This document shows, in pieces, positions 25,998 through 34,797 of a DNA stretch of 64,000 nt. The stretch covers positions 3,310,001 to 3,374,000 of the forward strand of contig NZ_CACVBO010000001.1 of assembly GCF_902728235.1 (NCBI RefSeq). Direction: 5' to 3'. Below the pieces are notes generated by a model. That model saw only the letters and a program-made list of their open reading frames with translations. It did no database searches and was not told the origin of the DNA. Both the position numbers and the translations under genes were made by a program. The first letter of the stretch is position 1. Every line of letters starts with the position of its first letter. This DNA comes from Lentimonas sp. CC4 (lineage in GTDB: Bacteria; Verrucomicrobiota; Verrucomicrobiia; Opitutales; Coraliomargaritaceae).

Positions 25998-27005
25998 TCA
26001 TTTAGAGGACTCTCGCCCTGTTATCAGTGCATTTGGATTACGCTCGATATACTCGACCAAGAAACGCATCGATTGAGCGGCACGCCCCAGTTCTCGAATG
26101 GCGCCCTCTAATTCAACTCGCATGGAAGAATCAGGCTCCAACAAAGCGCTACCGTCCGCGACAAGTTCGTCAAAGCCAGTCAGAGTCTGTTCAAACGCAG
26201 TCGTCCACTGCGTGATCGCCTCTGCCAAAGGTCCCTCCTCTAAATCATAGCTCTCGAGCGTCGACTCCACCTGAGCAAGGGCTGAACGCGTAGCAAGTAA
26301 AGTCTCCTCAAGCTCACCGGACTCCAACAACGCGTTCACACCATCCGCAGCCTTTACAAACGACTTGCTCATACCTGCAGTATCCAAGCCTTCGAGCGTC
26401 TGCGACAGCTCCACAAGCATGTGGTTTAGGTTCGCTTCTAAGCCTTCGTAATCAAATTCTGCCAGTGCCGAGATGACAGTGCCGAGTTCGTTACCGAGTT
26501 CATGCAACGATGAACCCAATGTCGGAATTTCAACCATACCGTAATCATTATCCCGGTGCTCAACAAATATGTTGCGCACATCACGCTGCATACTGAATTC
26601 GACAAACAGCTGCCCGGTAATCATGCTCTCAATGTTCAACTGGGCGACGAGACCGCGATCAATCATACCATGAATCGTCTTAGGCCCAAAGGTTTCGACT
26701 GAAGTGCCCAAATCGTTTGTGAGACGAGAACGATCAATTCTAATAATCACCGGGATCGACGTCGAATGCTCCGCCTGCCCCTCAACTCGAATCAAGATAC
26801 GCTCAACTGCCCCCACAGGCACACCGCGATATTTCACAGATGAGCCGACACTCAGCCCATTCACTGACTGATCGAAAAACAGCACATAGCGTGTCGTCTG
26901 GCCAAACAACGAGAAGGAGCCAAAGAAGAGCACCAGCACCACCATTAAAGCGATGGATGCAGTGACAAATACTCCGATGATTTTTGGATTCGTTTTACGG
27001 CTCAC
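25998..27005 (-). CDS. MCE/MlaD-type lipid-binding protein
   Basis: A 335-residue protein with one N-terminal membrane helix (about residues 11-33), an MCE domain (about 38-115, YVLFFDQSVNGLSVGSSVKYRGVPVGAVERI) and a long helical C-terminal region (about 165-335). MCE proteins form hexameric rings that carry phospholipids through the periplasm. The start is a GTG with a GAGG sequence about ten bases before it. It belongs to the Mla-like operon and is longer than E. coli MlaD because of the helical tail. Confidence 0.88.
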   Translation of the reverse strand: MSRKTNPKIIGVFVTASIALMVVLVLFFGSFSLFGQTTRYVLFFDQSVNGLSVGSSVKYRGVPVGAVERILIRVEGQAEHSTSIPVIIRIDRSRLTNDLGTSVETFGPKTIHGMIDRGLVAQLNIESMITGQLFVEFSMQRDVRNIFVEHRDNDYGMVEIPTLGSSLHELGNELGTVISALAEFDYEGLEANLNHMLVELSQTLEGLDTAGMSKSFVKAADGVNALLESGELEETLLATRSALAQVESTLESYDLEEGPLAEAITQWTTAFEQTLTGFDELVADGSALLEPDSSMRVELEGAIRELGRAAQSMRFLVEYIERNPNALITGRESSK

Positions 27006-27049
27006 GATGAAAACCTCTACATTTTTTATAATTTATCAACGACATAGCA

Positions 27050-27808
27050 TTAATGTGCCGACTTACGTAATAGAAAGTCCTGAACATCCTGCGGAGTGTT
27101 CGGGTTCTTGATTAAGTCCTGCGGGTTACCGTCACAGATCGCGCGCTTGGTTTTTACATCCAGAAACAGAGCGCTATCAGCAATCGCAAAGATACTTGCC
27201 AATTCATGCGTCACAATAATTACCGTGGCACCTAAGGCATCTCGAAGCTGTAAAATCAAATCATCCAAGCGCCGAGAACTCAAGGGATCAAGGCCTGCAG
27301 AAGGTTCATCAAAAAACAAGATCTCAGGGTCTAAGGCGATTGCACGCGCCAAGCCTGCTCGCTTCTGCATACCACCACTCAGCTCAGATGGATAACGGTG
27401 CCCGAAGCCTGCTAAACCAACTAATGATAATTTAAACTCTACAACATCACGAATCTCAGCGGCACCGAGCGTCGTATATTCTTGTAGCGGCAACGCAACG
27501 TTCTGCGCCACCGTCATGGAGCTCCACAGCGCCCCCGCTTGAAACAAAACACCGAAACGACGCCGAATACGCTCGATCGATGCCGACTGTGGATCAAAGC
27601 GTTCGGCGCCGTAGTAAATGTCTCCTTTAGATGCCGACTCTAGGCCAATCAAATGCTTGAGTAGTGTGCTCTTACCACAACCACTCCCGCCCATCAGCAC
27701 CTTAATCTCACCCGTGCGCACAGAAAAATTCAAGTCGTTCATCACGACATACTCACCATAAGCCATGGTCAGGTTCTTCACCGTAATCTTATCAGTTTGT
27801 TGATCCAT
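27050..27808 (-). CDS. Mla-type ABC transporter ATP-binding protein
   Basis: A 252-residue ATPase with Walker A GGSGCGKST, Q-loop, signature LSGGMQKR, Walker B EILFFDEPSAGLDP, and the switch His in VTHE. Its sequence resembles MlaF (IHVRTGEIKVLMGGSGCGKST-like start, FQAGALWSSMTVAQNV). It powers lipid transfer by the MCE system and pairs with the permease gene, whose stop lies one base before its ATG. Confidence 0.92.
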   Translation of the reverse strand: MDQQTDKITVKNLTMAYGEYVVMNDLNFSVRTGEIKVLMGGSGCGKSTLLKHLIGLESASKGDIYYGAERFDPQSASIERIRRRFGVLFQAGALWSSMTVAQNVALPLQEYTTLGAAEIRDVVEFKLSLVGLAGFGHRYPSELSGGMQKRAGLARAIALDPEILFFDEPSAGLDPLSSRRLDDLILQLRDALGATVIIVTHELASIFAIADSALFLDVKTKRAICDGNPQDLIKNPNTPQDVQDFLLRKSAH

Positions 27809-27809
27809 C

Positions 27810-28955
27810 CTATATGCCTATGATTTGAAAAGCGACGGCGAAGATCGCATCTGCGATGACTAGCCACGTGATACCGGTCACCACAGCCGAGGTTGCGGCC
27901 AAACCAACAGCGCTCGCGTCCTTACCGCAGTGTAAACCACGATAGCACCCTGCGACCGCCACGATGATGCCAAAAACCACACTTTTAAAGATACCGACCC
28001 AAAAATCGTTCAAAGCGACCGCGTTCTGTATCTGATTCATATACTGAATCACAGTTACATCGGAAATGCCGACAGCGACGACCATACCGCCCAAAATCGA
28101 GACCACATCCGCACACACACACAGCAATGGCATCATCAAAATCAACGCAAATACCCGCGGCAACACCAAGAACTGCATTGGAGAAATGCCAAAGCAAGTC
28201 AACGCATCCACCTCTTCATTGACTCGCATACTACCAATCTGAGCGGCAAACGCTGCCCCCGTGCGACCAGCCATAATCACTCCAAGCATCACGGCCGCCA
28301 ATTCTCGTGTCATCGCAATCCCCACCAAATCGGCAACATAGATATCTGCACCAAATTTTTGCAACTGCACCACACCGACAAAGGCCACGATCAAGCCCAT
28401 CAAAAAGCTCAATAAGCTCACAATACCGAGCGCTTGCGACCCAGTGGCTTGGAGCAATGCGAGAAAATCACGTTTGCGCAGCTGCGAGCCACCACGAAGA
28501 AACGAAAAGATATCGAGACACAGTCTTCCAATAAAGTCGCAATAACGACCAAAACCAGCGAATGCCGCGAGCGTGCTTTCCCCTATATGCGCAAACCAGT
28601 TCGACTGCTCCTCTGCTGGCGTTGCCTTTGCCTCTGGCACAGCTAAAGACAAGTCGACCATTTGCTGCACACCGTCAGGTAAATCTGAAGCAATGAAGCG
28701 AAGCTTACGGTCAATTACCACATTATGACATTTACGCACAAATAATAACAGCGCGGTATCCCACTCTCCGATCTGAGCTCCCTCAAGCTGCAAAGAAGAA
28801 ATTGAACTCTCATTTAAGGCAGCTTCGACACTATCAAAAATCGGGCGATCTAAACGTAGCAACCAATCTCCAGAAAGCAGCAGCACCAGGGTCGTCCCCT
28901 CTGCCCGCATATCCAATAGAGCTTTTTTTTCGGAATTCACACGACTGATGCCCAT
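27810..28955 (-). CDS. Mla-type ABC permease with N-terminal STAS-like domain
   Basis: A 381-residue protein. The first about 110 residues are a STAS-like domain (LVLLLSGDWLLRLDRPIFD, SISSLQLEGAQIGEWDTALL), and the rest is a MlaE-type permease with about five helices and the motifs VGVVQLQKFGADIYVADLVG and ARELAAVMLGVIMAGRTGAAFAAQIGSM-like region. E. coli keeps the STAS protein separate (MlaB); here it is fused, as in many other phyla. First gene of the operon. Confidence 0.9.
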   Translation of the reverse strand: MGISRVNSEKKALLDMRAEGTTLVLLLSGDWLLRLDRPIFDSVEAALNESSISSLQLEGAQIGEWDTALLLFVRKCHNVVIDRKLRFIASDLPDGVQQMVDLSLAVPEAKATPAEEQSNWFAHIGESTLAAFAGFGRYCDFIGRLCLDIFSFLRGGSQLRKRDFLALLQATGSQALGIVSLLSFLMGLIVAFVGVVQLQKFGADIYVADLVGIAMTRELAAVMLGVIMAGRTGAAFAAQIGSMRVNEEVDALTCFGISPMQFLVLPRVFALILMMPLLCVCADVVSILGGMVVAVGISDVTVIQYMNQIQNAVALNDFWVGIFKSVVFGIIVAVAGCYRGLHCGKDASAVGLAATSAVVTGITWLVIADAIFAVAFQIIGI

Positions 28956-29059
28956 AATTAAAATATCTACAACTACTCACGTTCACTTGCCAGCAATCCC
29001 AGAACTATCCATAAAGCCCCAAACTGCGCAAACACAGCGACTGAATAAAGGATATTTTT

Positions 29060-29722
29060 ATGAAAACGATACTCTTCGACCTAGACGGCACACTGATTGA
29101 TCATTTCACGACGATCCATCGCTGCGTCGTATTTGCACAACAACAACTCGGATTGCCTGAATCTGACTATGAAACCGTTCGCATCACAGTGGGTGGCTCA
29201 GTGCCAGTCACACTAGGCAAACTCTTAGGCGAAGCATATGTGGAACGAGCCCTGCCACTATTCCAAAATCATTTCGAAGAGATCATGTTTGAAGATGTAA
29301 TCTCGCTGCCAGGTTCCACTTGGATTCTAGAAGCACTCAAAGCACGCGGCTACAAACTCGGCGTCTTTACCAATAAAAATGGCAATCAATCGCGCACGAT
29401 CCTAGAGCACCTGAATCAAGCACAATACTTTGACGAGATTGTCGGCACAGGCGACACCGCGTATCGCAAGCCAGAGCCCGAGTTCACCGCCCATATGCTG
29501 AACCTCTTCAATTCGAGTGCCGACGAAACCATCTTAATCGGCGACTCACCCTTCGACTATGCCGCCGCTGAAGCAGGTAACCTAAAATGCTACCTCGTAA
29601 CAACGGGTAGCCACTCCGAAGCTGAGCTCGCAGAGTCCACGCAAGCCGCGGGGATCTACGCCGACTTTTACGAGTTAGGCGCCGCGCTGTTCGACCTCAC
29701 TCACGAAACCGCACAGCTCTAA
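29060..29722 (+). CDS. HAD-superfamily phosphatase, first of a tandem pair
   Basis: A 220-residue phosphoglycolate-phosphatase-like HAD hydrolase. Motif I is FDLDGTLIDH, motif II is in FTNKNGN, motif III lysine in YRKPEPEF and motif IV IGDSPFDYAAAEAG. The cap domain (about residues 15-80) is of the C1 type. An AAAGGAT ribosome-binding site precedes ATG 29060. It ends exactly where the next, paralogous HAD gene begins. The substrate is unknown. Confidence 0.85.
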   Translation: MKTILFDLDGTLIDHFTTIHRCVVFAQQQLGLPESDYETVRITVGGSVPVTLGKLLGEAYVERALPLFQNHFEEIMFEDVISLPGSTWILEALKARGYKLGVFTNKNGNQSRTILEHLNQAQYFDEIVGTGDTAYRKPEPEFTAHMLNLFNSSADETILIGDSPFDYAAAEAGNLKCYLVTTGSHSEAELAESTQAAGIYADFYELGAALFDLTHETAQL

Positions 29723-30385
29723 ATGCCGAACGCGCAGCAACTCCCCCGCCCCAAAGCCATCCTTTGGGACATGGACGGCACCTTGATTGATCAAACCGCC
29801 GCAATCATCCGTGCTTACTGCGACGTGATCGAGGCAATGGGCGGTAGCACACCAGACGCCGATGTTATTCGCCGCAGCCTTGGCGGCCCCATGGCTGCTA
29901 CGATGGCACTCTTCATTGATGACGCACATTTAGACGAAGCCTCGAGACGTTTCCGCCAACGCTTCCCCGAGATCATGTTTGACGGATTAATCATCCTACC
30001 AGGTGGTCTCGAGCTGATTGAAAGTGCCTATAAAGCACGTATTCCGCAGGTTATTTTCACCAACAAGCACGGCGACACGGCACGTAAAGTCAGTAAATAC
30101 TGTGGCTTCGCCAAATACATACCGACCTGTATCGGCAATACCGATACAGACTGGCACAAGCCACAAGCCGAGCTGACACACCATGTATTAGAGCAAATCC
30201 AAGCGTCCACGGAAGGTGCCTGCATGATCGGCGACTCTCCGACCGATATCGAAACCGCGCATAACGCTGGCCTCCCTTGCTACTGCATCGCCACAGGTGC
30301 ACATAGTATCGAAGAGTTACTAGCAGCCGGAGCAGAAGCCGCCTTTAGTAGCCTGAAAGAATTGAGAGCTGCGTTCGCGTTGTAA
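29723..30385 (+). CDS. HAD-superfamily phosphatase, second of a tandem pair
   Basis: A 220-residue paralogue of the gene before it, with no space between them. Motif I WDMDGTLIDQ, FTNKHGD (motif II region), WHKPQAEL (motif III) and IGDSPTDIETAHNAG (motif IV) are intact. It shares the I-G-D-S-P-x-D and T-G-x-H-S-x-x-E-L ends with its neighbour but differs elsewhere, so the duplication is old. Its substrate is not predictable; it could be an alternative or partner phosphatase. Confidence 0.83.
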   Translation: MPNAQQLPRPKAILWDMDGTLIDQTAAIIRAYCDVIEAMGGSTPDADVIRRSLGGPMAATMALFIDDAHLDEASRRFRQRFPEIMFDGLIILPGGLELIESAYKARIPQVIFTNKHGDTARKVSKYCGFAKYIPTCIGNTDTDWHKPQAELTHHVLEQIQASTEGACMIGDSPTDIETAHNAGLPCYCIATGAHSIEELLAAGAEAAFSSLKELRAAFAL

Positions 30386-30388
30386 GAT

Positions 30389-31072
30389 TTAATCCATTCG
30401 CGGAGCGGTCTTGATCTGCTCGCGAATGAACGCGATCGAATTCGCTCCCAGCGTGCCACGAAATGCCATCGTCGGCATCACCAGAGCACGTCGCCCGAGA
30501 ATAGAGCCTGGATTCAACACTGCATTGCAACCGACCTCCGCAGCATCACCGACCAACGCACCAAGCTTACGTAGCCCCGAATCGCAACGCGAACCATCTG
30601 ACATTTGAACCGGCACGTTCGCTTGATCCAGTCGAAGGTTTGAGCAAGTAACACCAGCGCCTAGGTGCGCTTTATTCCCCAGAACACTATCACCGACATA
30701 GCTAAAATGCGGCACCTGCACCCCATCCAGCAGTAGGCAGTTCTTAAATTCGCACGAGTTGCCCAGCACACAATTTTCACCTGCGATCACATTACCACGG
30801 ATGAACACACCGGGGCGCAACTCAGTGCCAGCACCAATATAAGCAGGTCCTTTGATAGAGCCATACGGAGGTAATTTGACGGATGGGTGAATGAACACCT
30901 GCCCTTCAATGTGCAAGCCAGCTGGCACCTTAACCGCCAGCGGCTCGAATTCAAACGCCTTGAGCGCTTCAGCAATGAGAGGCACCCACAACCACGGAGC
31001 CAACTCGTCTGTGAAGACAGAGGCAAATGGCAACGATTCAGGAAATTCAAAAAGATCACTGGCTTTTAGCAT
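30389..31072 (-). CDS. Stand-alone left-handed beta-helix (GlmU-C-like) protein
   Basis: A 227-residue protein with hexapeptide-repeat strands (IEGQVFIHPSVKLPPYGSIKGPAYIG, IRGNVIAGENCVLGNSCEFKN, VGDSVLGNKAHLGAGVTCSNLRLD, VGDAAEVGCNAVLNPGSILG). This is the left-handed beta helix found in the acetyl/uridylyl-transferase tail of GlmU and related nucleotidyltransferases. The nucleotidyltransferase domain is absent. Such short proteins occur in Verrucomicrobiota and are usually annotated as UDP-GlcNAc-like transferases or transferases of unknown substrate. ATG 31072 removes a short non-conserved lead. Confidence 0.75.
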   Translation of the reverse strand: MLKASDLFEFPESLPFASVFTDELAPWLWVPLIAEALKAFEFEPLAVKVPAGLHIEGQVFIHPSVKLPPYGSIKGPAYIGAGTELRPGVFIRGNVIAGENCVLGNSCEFKNCLLLDGVQVPHFSYVGDSVLGNKAHLGAGVTCSNLRLDQANVPVQMSDGSRCDSGLRKLGALVGDAAEVGCNAVLNPGSILGRRALVMPTMAFRGTLGANSIAFIREQIKTAPRMD

Positions 31073-31218
31073 ATGGAAATCTGAACCATTCCTCACGACC
31101 ACAGCGAACTTAAAAATGCCTGTAATTCAGGTTGGTATTCGTCAACAAAGCCCGTAAGTTCTCCCGTTCATCATTTTACAACCAATACTTCGTGCACGAC
31201 GTTAAAGAAAAACCAAGA

Positions 31219-32487
31219 ATGGTCGAACGGGCCATGCTCATCGGCATCACTCTCCCAGGTGAGACCGATTCCACTACACGCAGCTTGCTGGATGAATTAC
31301 GAGAACTCGTGACGACTCTCGGCATCGGCATTCAACACGAAGTGCAACTGGCAATCCGTAAGCCTCAGGCCAAATTCCTGACTGGCTCTGGTAAAGCAGA
31401 AGAGCTAGTCGAAGAAGCCAAAGCGCATAATTGCGACGTCATCGTCTTTGATAATGAGCTGACTCCCGCGCAGCAGCGCAACTGGGAGCAAGCAGCCGAA
31501 GACAAAATCCTAGTAATCGACCGCCAAGAAGTGATTCTCGATATCTTCGGCAAGCGCGCACAAACCAAAGAAGCGGTGCTACAGGTCGAACTGGCTCGAC
31601 TTGAATACAATTTACCGCGCCTCAAAAGCGCGTGGACACACCTTAGCCGACAACGCGGCGGTGGCTCCATGCAGCGAGATGCTGGTGAAACGCAGCTGGA
31701 ACTCGACCAACGCATGGTGCGCACACAGATCACACGCGTGAAACGCGAGCTTGAGAGCGTCATCCAACATCGTCACGTGCAGCGCAAGAAGCGTATGACT
31801 GTGCCGGTGCCGACCTGTGCAATTGTTGGCTACACCAATGCTGGAAAATCCTCGCTGCTCAATAAGCTGACGAACTCGGACATACTCGCAGAGGACAAAC
31901 TCTTCGCCACACTCGACCCCACTTCGCGCCGTTGCCCCCTGCCAAGCGGCCAACCCTTAGTCGTAACTGATACTGTGGGCTTCGTCCGCAACCTACCGCA
32001 CCGACTCGTCGACGCCTTTAAAGCAACACTTGAAGAAGCTGTCGTATCAAACTTCCTGATCCACGTATTAGACATCAACAGTCCCGATGTCGAGGCACAC
32101 GCGGAGACAACGCTCTCGGTGCTACGTGGCCTCGGTGCAGATGAAAAGAAGATCATCACCGTCTTTAACAAGATTGATGACCTCTGGAGCGAAGACACCC
32201 GCATTGCCCTCTCGTTCAGATATCCCGATGCATTGTTTGTAAGTGCGCATAGCGGCGAAGGCATTCCTGAACTACTAAAGCACATGGAGGGCATCGTCGA
32301 AAGCGACTTCTCCCAACTACGCTTACTCATACCGCATAATCGCTACGATCTCGTGGCGCGAATACACCGTGAAGGTGGCGTGCGTAAGGAAGAAGCCAGG
32401 GATGACGGCACCTACATCGTAGGCTCCGTCCCAGAACGACTGCTATCAGCGGTGCACCCTTACCTGCTACCCAACGACGAGTCGTAA
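31219..32487 (+). CDS. hflX: GTPase HflX
   Basis: A 422-residue HflX GTPase that binds the 50S subunit and splits stalled ribosomes, especially after heat stress. It has the N-terminal HflX domain (ERAMLIGITLPGE..LDELRELV), a helical linker with GGSMQRDAGETQLELDQR, and a GTPase domain with G1 GYTNAGKSSL, G3 DTVGFVRNLP and G4 FNKID. Length is normal. The frame extends to a TTG at 31132, but ATG 31219 starts the conserved domain. Confidence 0.93.
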   Translation: MVERAMLIGITLPGETDSTTRSLLDELRELVTTLGIGIQHEVQLAIRKPQAKFLTGSGKAEELVEEAKAHNCDVIVFDNELTPAQQRNWEQAAEDKILVIDRQEVILDIFGKRAQTKEAVLQVELARLEYNLPRLKSAWTHLSRQRGGGSMQRDAGETQLELDQRMVRTQITRVKRELESVIQHRHVQRKKRMTVPVPTCAIVGYTNAGKSSLLNKLTNSDILAEDKLFATLDPTSRRCPLPSGQPLVVTDTVGFVRNLPHRLVDAFKATLEEAVVSNFLIHVLDINSPDVEAHAETTLSVLRGLGADEKKIITVFNKIDDLWSEDTRIALSFRYPDALFVSAHSGEGIPELLKHMEGIVESDFSQLRLLIPHNRYDLVARIHREGGVRKEEARDDGTYIVGSVPERLLSAVHPYLLPNDES

Positions 32488-32601
32488 TACTATTACTGAT
32501 ATAGTTTGCGCATTGAAAATACCTTTCCTCGCCAACGCTAAGACATCACCTCTTCGCCCCCACCTGATACTGCTTTCTGTTTTTGACCTATATCCAGCAG
32601 T

Positions 32602-32730
32602 CTCTGGTGGCCAGAGAGCCTTAACTCTGTAAGCGGTGAAAACTCTTTTGTAGCAGAGCCGTAAAACGGTTTCGTTCGGAGTATTTGGGCTCTGATTCGG
32701 TGGTCGAAACGGGTTCCCCATTCCGCTACA
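32602..32730. repeat. Palindromic intergenic repeats between hflX and the pseudokinase operon
   Basis: A hairpin TCTCTGG-tgg-CCAGAGA lies at 32602-32618. A longer inverted pair, TGTAGCAGAGCCG at 32649 and CATTCCGCTACA (reverse of TGTAGCGGAATG) ending at 32730, frames GGTTTCGTTCGGA / TCGAAACGGG segments. The whole stretch from 32488 to 32765 otherwise has no gene I can support. It looks like a dispersed REP-type element and may close both converging operons. Confidence 0.55.
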
Positions 32731-32765
32731 AATCAAGTGTAAGTCACCGCGAAAAAGTCCTAAAC

Positions 32766-33791
32766 TCAGGCCTCATCGACCATCTTACGAAGGTCTTTGC
32801 AAAGCTCGGAATCCAAATCCGGAGAAATCTCCTTAAGCTCATCAGCGACGTCCTCCGCTTTTGAGGGTCTAAACACGCCGAGAGCGAGGTGCGTCAGCCA
32901 ATGTAGCACGCCTTCTGTCTGCGGATCGTTTAAGAACATCAACTCACGGCAGAGATATGCCGAATCATGCATACGCACGAGTAGGCGCGGTTGACGCCGC
33001 CCGAAGTAATGCAGGCATTCAAAAATTTCTGGAAGTAATTGAGACTCAACCACTGACGGCAATTCCATCCGTTTGCCCATCAATCGACCGCGCTTCCGCC
33101 GACGCTCGTGATACTCCTGCACTGCCTGTAAATCGCGGCGCGATAAACGGTTTAAGCAAAAGGAAATAGCTTCAGGCAGGTGAAAACCACGATGCCCCAT
33201 ACGATATGGGAAATACTTGGTCAGTCCCTTCTCATCTCCGTGCGCGAACACATTTTGAAGACTCTTATAGGCACCACCGATCCACGCCTTATCGGAGAGT
33301 CGGTCGAGGAACTCCATCAAATCGACAAAGGTAATAATCTCCTCTGAGACACAGAGATCACGCAAACTCTCATCTAAGTTGGCTAAACGAACAGGATAGT
33401 CCTGATAGAGACCATACTCTTCAACAAAGCGCATACGCTGTGAATGTGCCTGATTATCAATCTCCTCGAAAGAACCGAGATCATCACACTCTTCTTCAAA
33501 AAGAAAAGTGGTCTCACAAATTTCCAAGAGCAGCGTAGCCGACTTTAGATCGAGCTTCTCAACTTCGAGGAGCTCTTCGAAACTGAAATAAATATAACGA
33601 GCGACAATATCACCCTTGATGCGACCACCAGGACGCGACCAGCGTTGCGTCCCGGTGTTTTTCGCCAAACAAGAGATACTCAAATCCTCAAATGGAGAAC
33701 CTTGAGCACGAAAAGCAACCGTATCCCACCGAGCAGAGAGCGCCTCAACGGTGCTTAAGCCTTTGGTATTCGGATTCTTAATGTTAGCCAT
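32766..33791 (-). CDS. Unknown protein, last gene of ParA/pseudokinase operon
   Basis: A 341-residue soluble protein I do not recognise. It is rich in charged residues and predicted helices. The segment LCVSEEIITFVDLMEFLDRL around residues 147-166 followed by AWIGGAYKSLQNVFAHG has a helical pattern that loosely recalls the HhH-like C-terminal domain of RNA polymerase alpha, but this is only a pattern impression. The C-terminal 50 residues are acidic. It starts 34 bp after the ParA gene stop and is preserved in the operon, so it is likely to work with that ATPase. Confidence 0.65.
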   Translation of the reverse strand: MANIKNPNTKGLSTVEALSARWDTVAFRAQGSPFEDLSISCLAKNTGTQRWSRPGGRIKGDIVARYIYFSFEELLEVEKLDLKSATLLLEICETTFLFEEECDDLGSFEEIDNQAHSQRMRFVEEYGLYQDYPVRLANLDESLRDLCVSEEIITFVDLMEFLDRLSDKAWIGGAYKSLQNVFAHGDEKGLTKYFPYRMGHRGFHLPEAISFCLNRLSRRDLQAVQEYHERRRKRGRLMGKRMELPSVVESQLLPEIFECLHYFGRRQPRLLVRMHDSAYLCRELMFLNDPQTEGVLHWLTHLALGVFRPSKAEDVADELKEISPDLDSELCKDLRKMVDEA

Positions 33792-33825
33792 TTATACTTA
33801 TCTCTTTCTGAATATAAATCTGGAA

Positions 33826-34755
33826 TTACGAAGCACTCGCCACTGATGCCCCGCCAGGTGTAGAAGCCTGTGCATTCACATCGTGTGCGAGAATTTCATC
33901 CGCCAAATCGCTATAATCTTGCCCGACACCATCGTGAACTTCACGGCTTTCGATCAAACAAACCGGCAGACCAAGCGTGACGGCACGTCGAACGATTGTC
34001 GCATCTCGAATACAGGTATTGTAGATTTTGGCTTCATTGGAGACGAGACGCTGCTTCTTGAATTGGTTCAAGCGAAGCTGCATACGCATTTTCGGCACAC
34101 CAATATCAACGTTCGCCTTAATGGAATTAAAGACGACACCTGCTACACGAGCGAAGTTACCAATTTCCGGAGTGCGGAAACCAGCGGAACGACGATAGAA
34201 GAGCAGGAGTTTCTCAATCATCAGAGTAAATCCGATCAATGAGAGCGCATCGGGATTCGATGGAACATACAACTCATCAGCACTGAAAATACCGAGCTGC
34301 GATGCGTTTAGAATATTGGGAGGGCAATCGTAAACGATAAAATCATAATCCTTCTCCACCTCACGGATCTGCTCATTGAAGATCAGATAATGCGGATTTT
34401 GCGGATTAATGTTATACTCATTCTCAATATCGATGAGATTGAACGTCGTCGGGAGTAGATCGAGACCAGGCAACTGTGCGTTCCCTTGGTTATCGCGAAT
34501 AACATCCTTAACGATCAAATCCTTAATACGATCTTCACCCGGTTCGAGAATCGAATAGACCGAACCACGCTTCTCCATGTTAATCCGATTCCAACGCTCA
34601 ATGCGAAGTAGCCAAATACTGGAGTTTGACTGTGTATCCAAATCGCAGAGCAAAACACGTTTGCCCTTTTGCGCGAGGCAGGATGCCACATTGACGATCA
34701 GAGATGTCTTACCAACACCACCCTTGTAATTAATAAAAGCGAGCTTTCTTGCCAT
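33826..34755 (-). CDS. ParA/MinD-family ATPase without a ParB partner
   Basis: A 309-residue P-loop ATPase with the deviant Walker A KGGVGKTSL (signature lysine Lys10 plus Lys15), LLCDLDTQSNSS, and IVYDCPPN (switch region). C-terminal residues form a less conserved part with EVHDGVGQDYSDLADEI. ParA/MinD proteins bind DNA or membrane as ATP dimers and position other complexes. No parB or parS motif is near, and there is no MinC/MinE. Its neighbours are a membrane protein and a pseudokinase, so a cell-position or assembly role is more likely than plasmid partition. Confidence 0.88.
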   Translation of the reverse strand: MARKLAFINYKGGVGKTSLIVNVASCLAQKGKRVLLCDLDTQSNSSIWLLRIERWNRINMEKRGSVYSILEPGEDRIKDLIVKDVIRDNQGNAQLPGLDLLPTTFNLIDIENEYNINPQNPHYLIFNEQIREVEKDYDFIVYDCPPNILNASQLGIFSADELYVPSNPDALSLIGFTLMIEKLLLFYRRSAGFRTPEIGNFARVAGVVFNSIKANVDIGVPKMRMQLRLNQFKKQRLVSNEAKIYNTCIRDATIVRRAVTLGLPVCLIESREVHDGVGQDYSDLADEILAHDVNAQASTPGGASVASAS

Positions 34756-34797
34756 ACTATATCTTTATAAAAGTTAAAACTTATTGCGCAGGATTGC

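Noticed and set aside
32467-32736. 89-residue frame over the TGTAGC repeat
   Set aside because: It runs through palindromic repeat sequence and the hflX end, so is unlikely to be a gene.
33826-34755. Plasmid or chromosome parAB locus
   Set aside because: No ParB-like gene and no parS-like palindromes nearby; partners are a membrane protein and pseudokinase.
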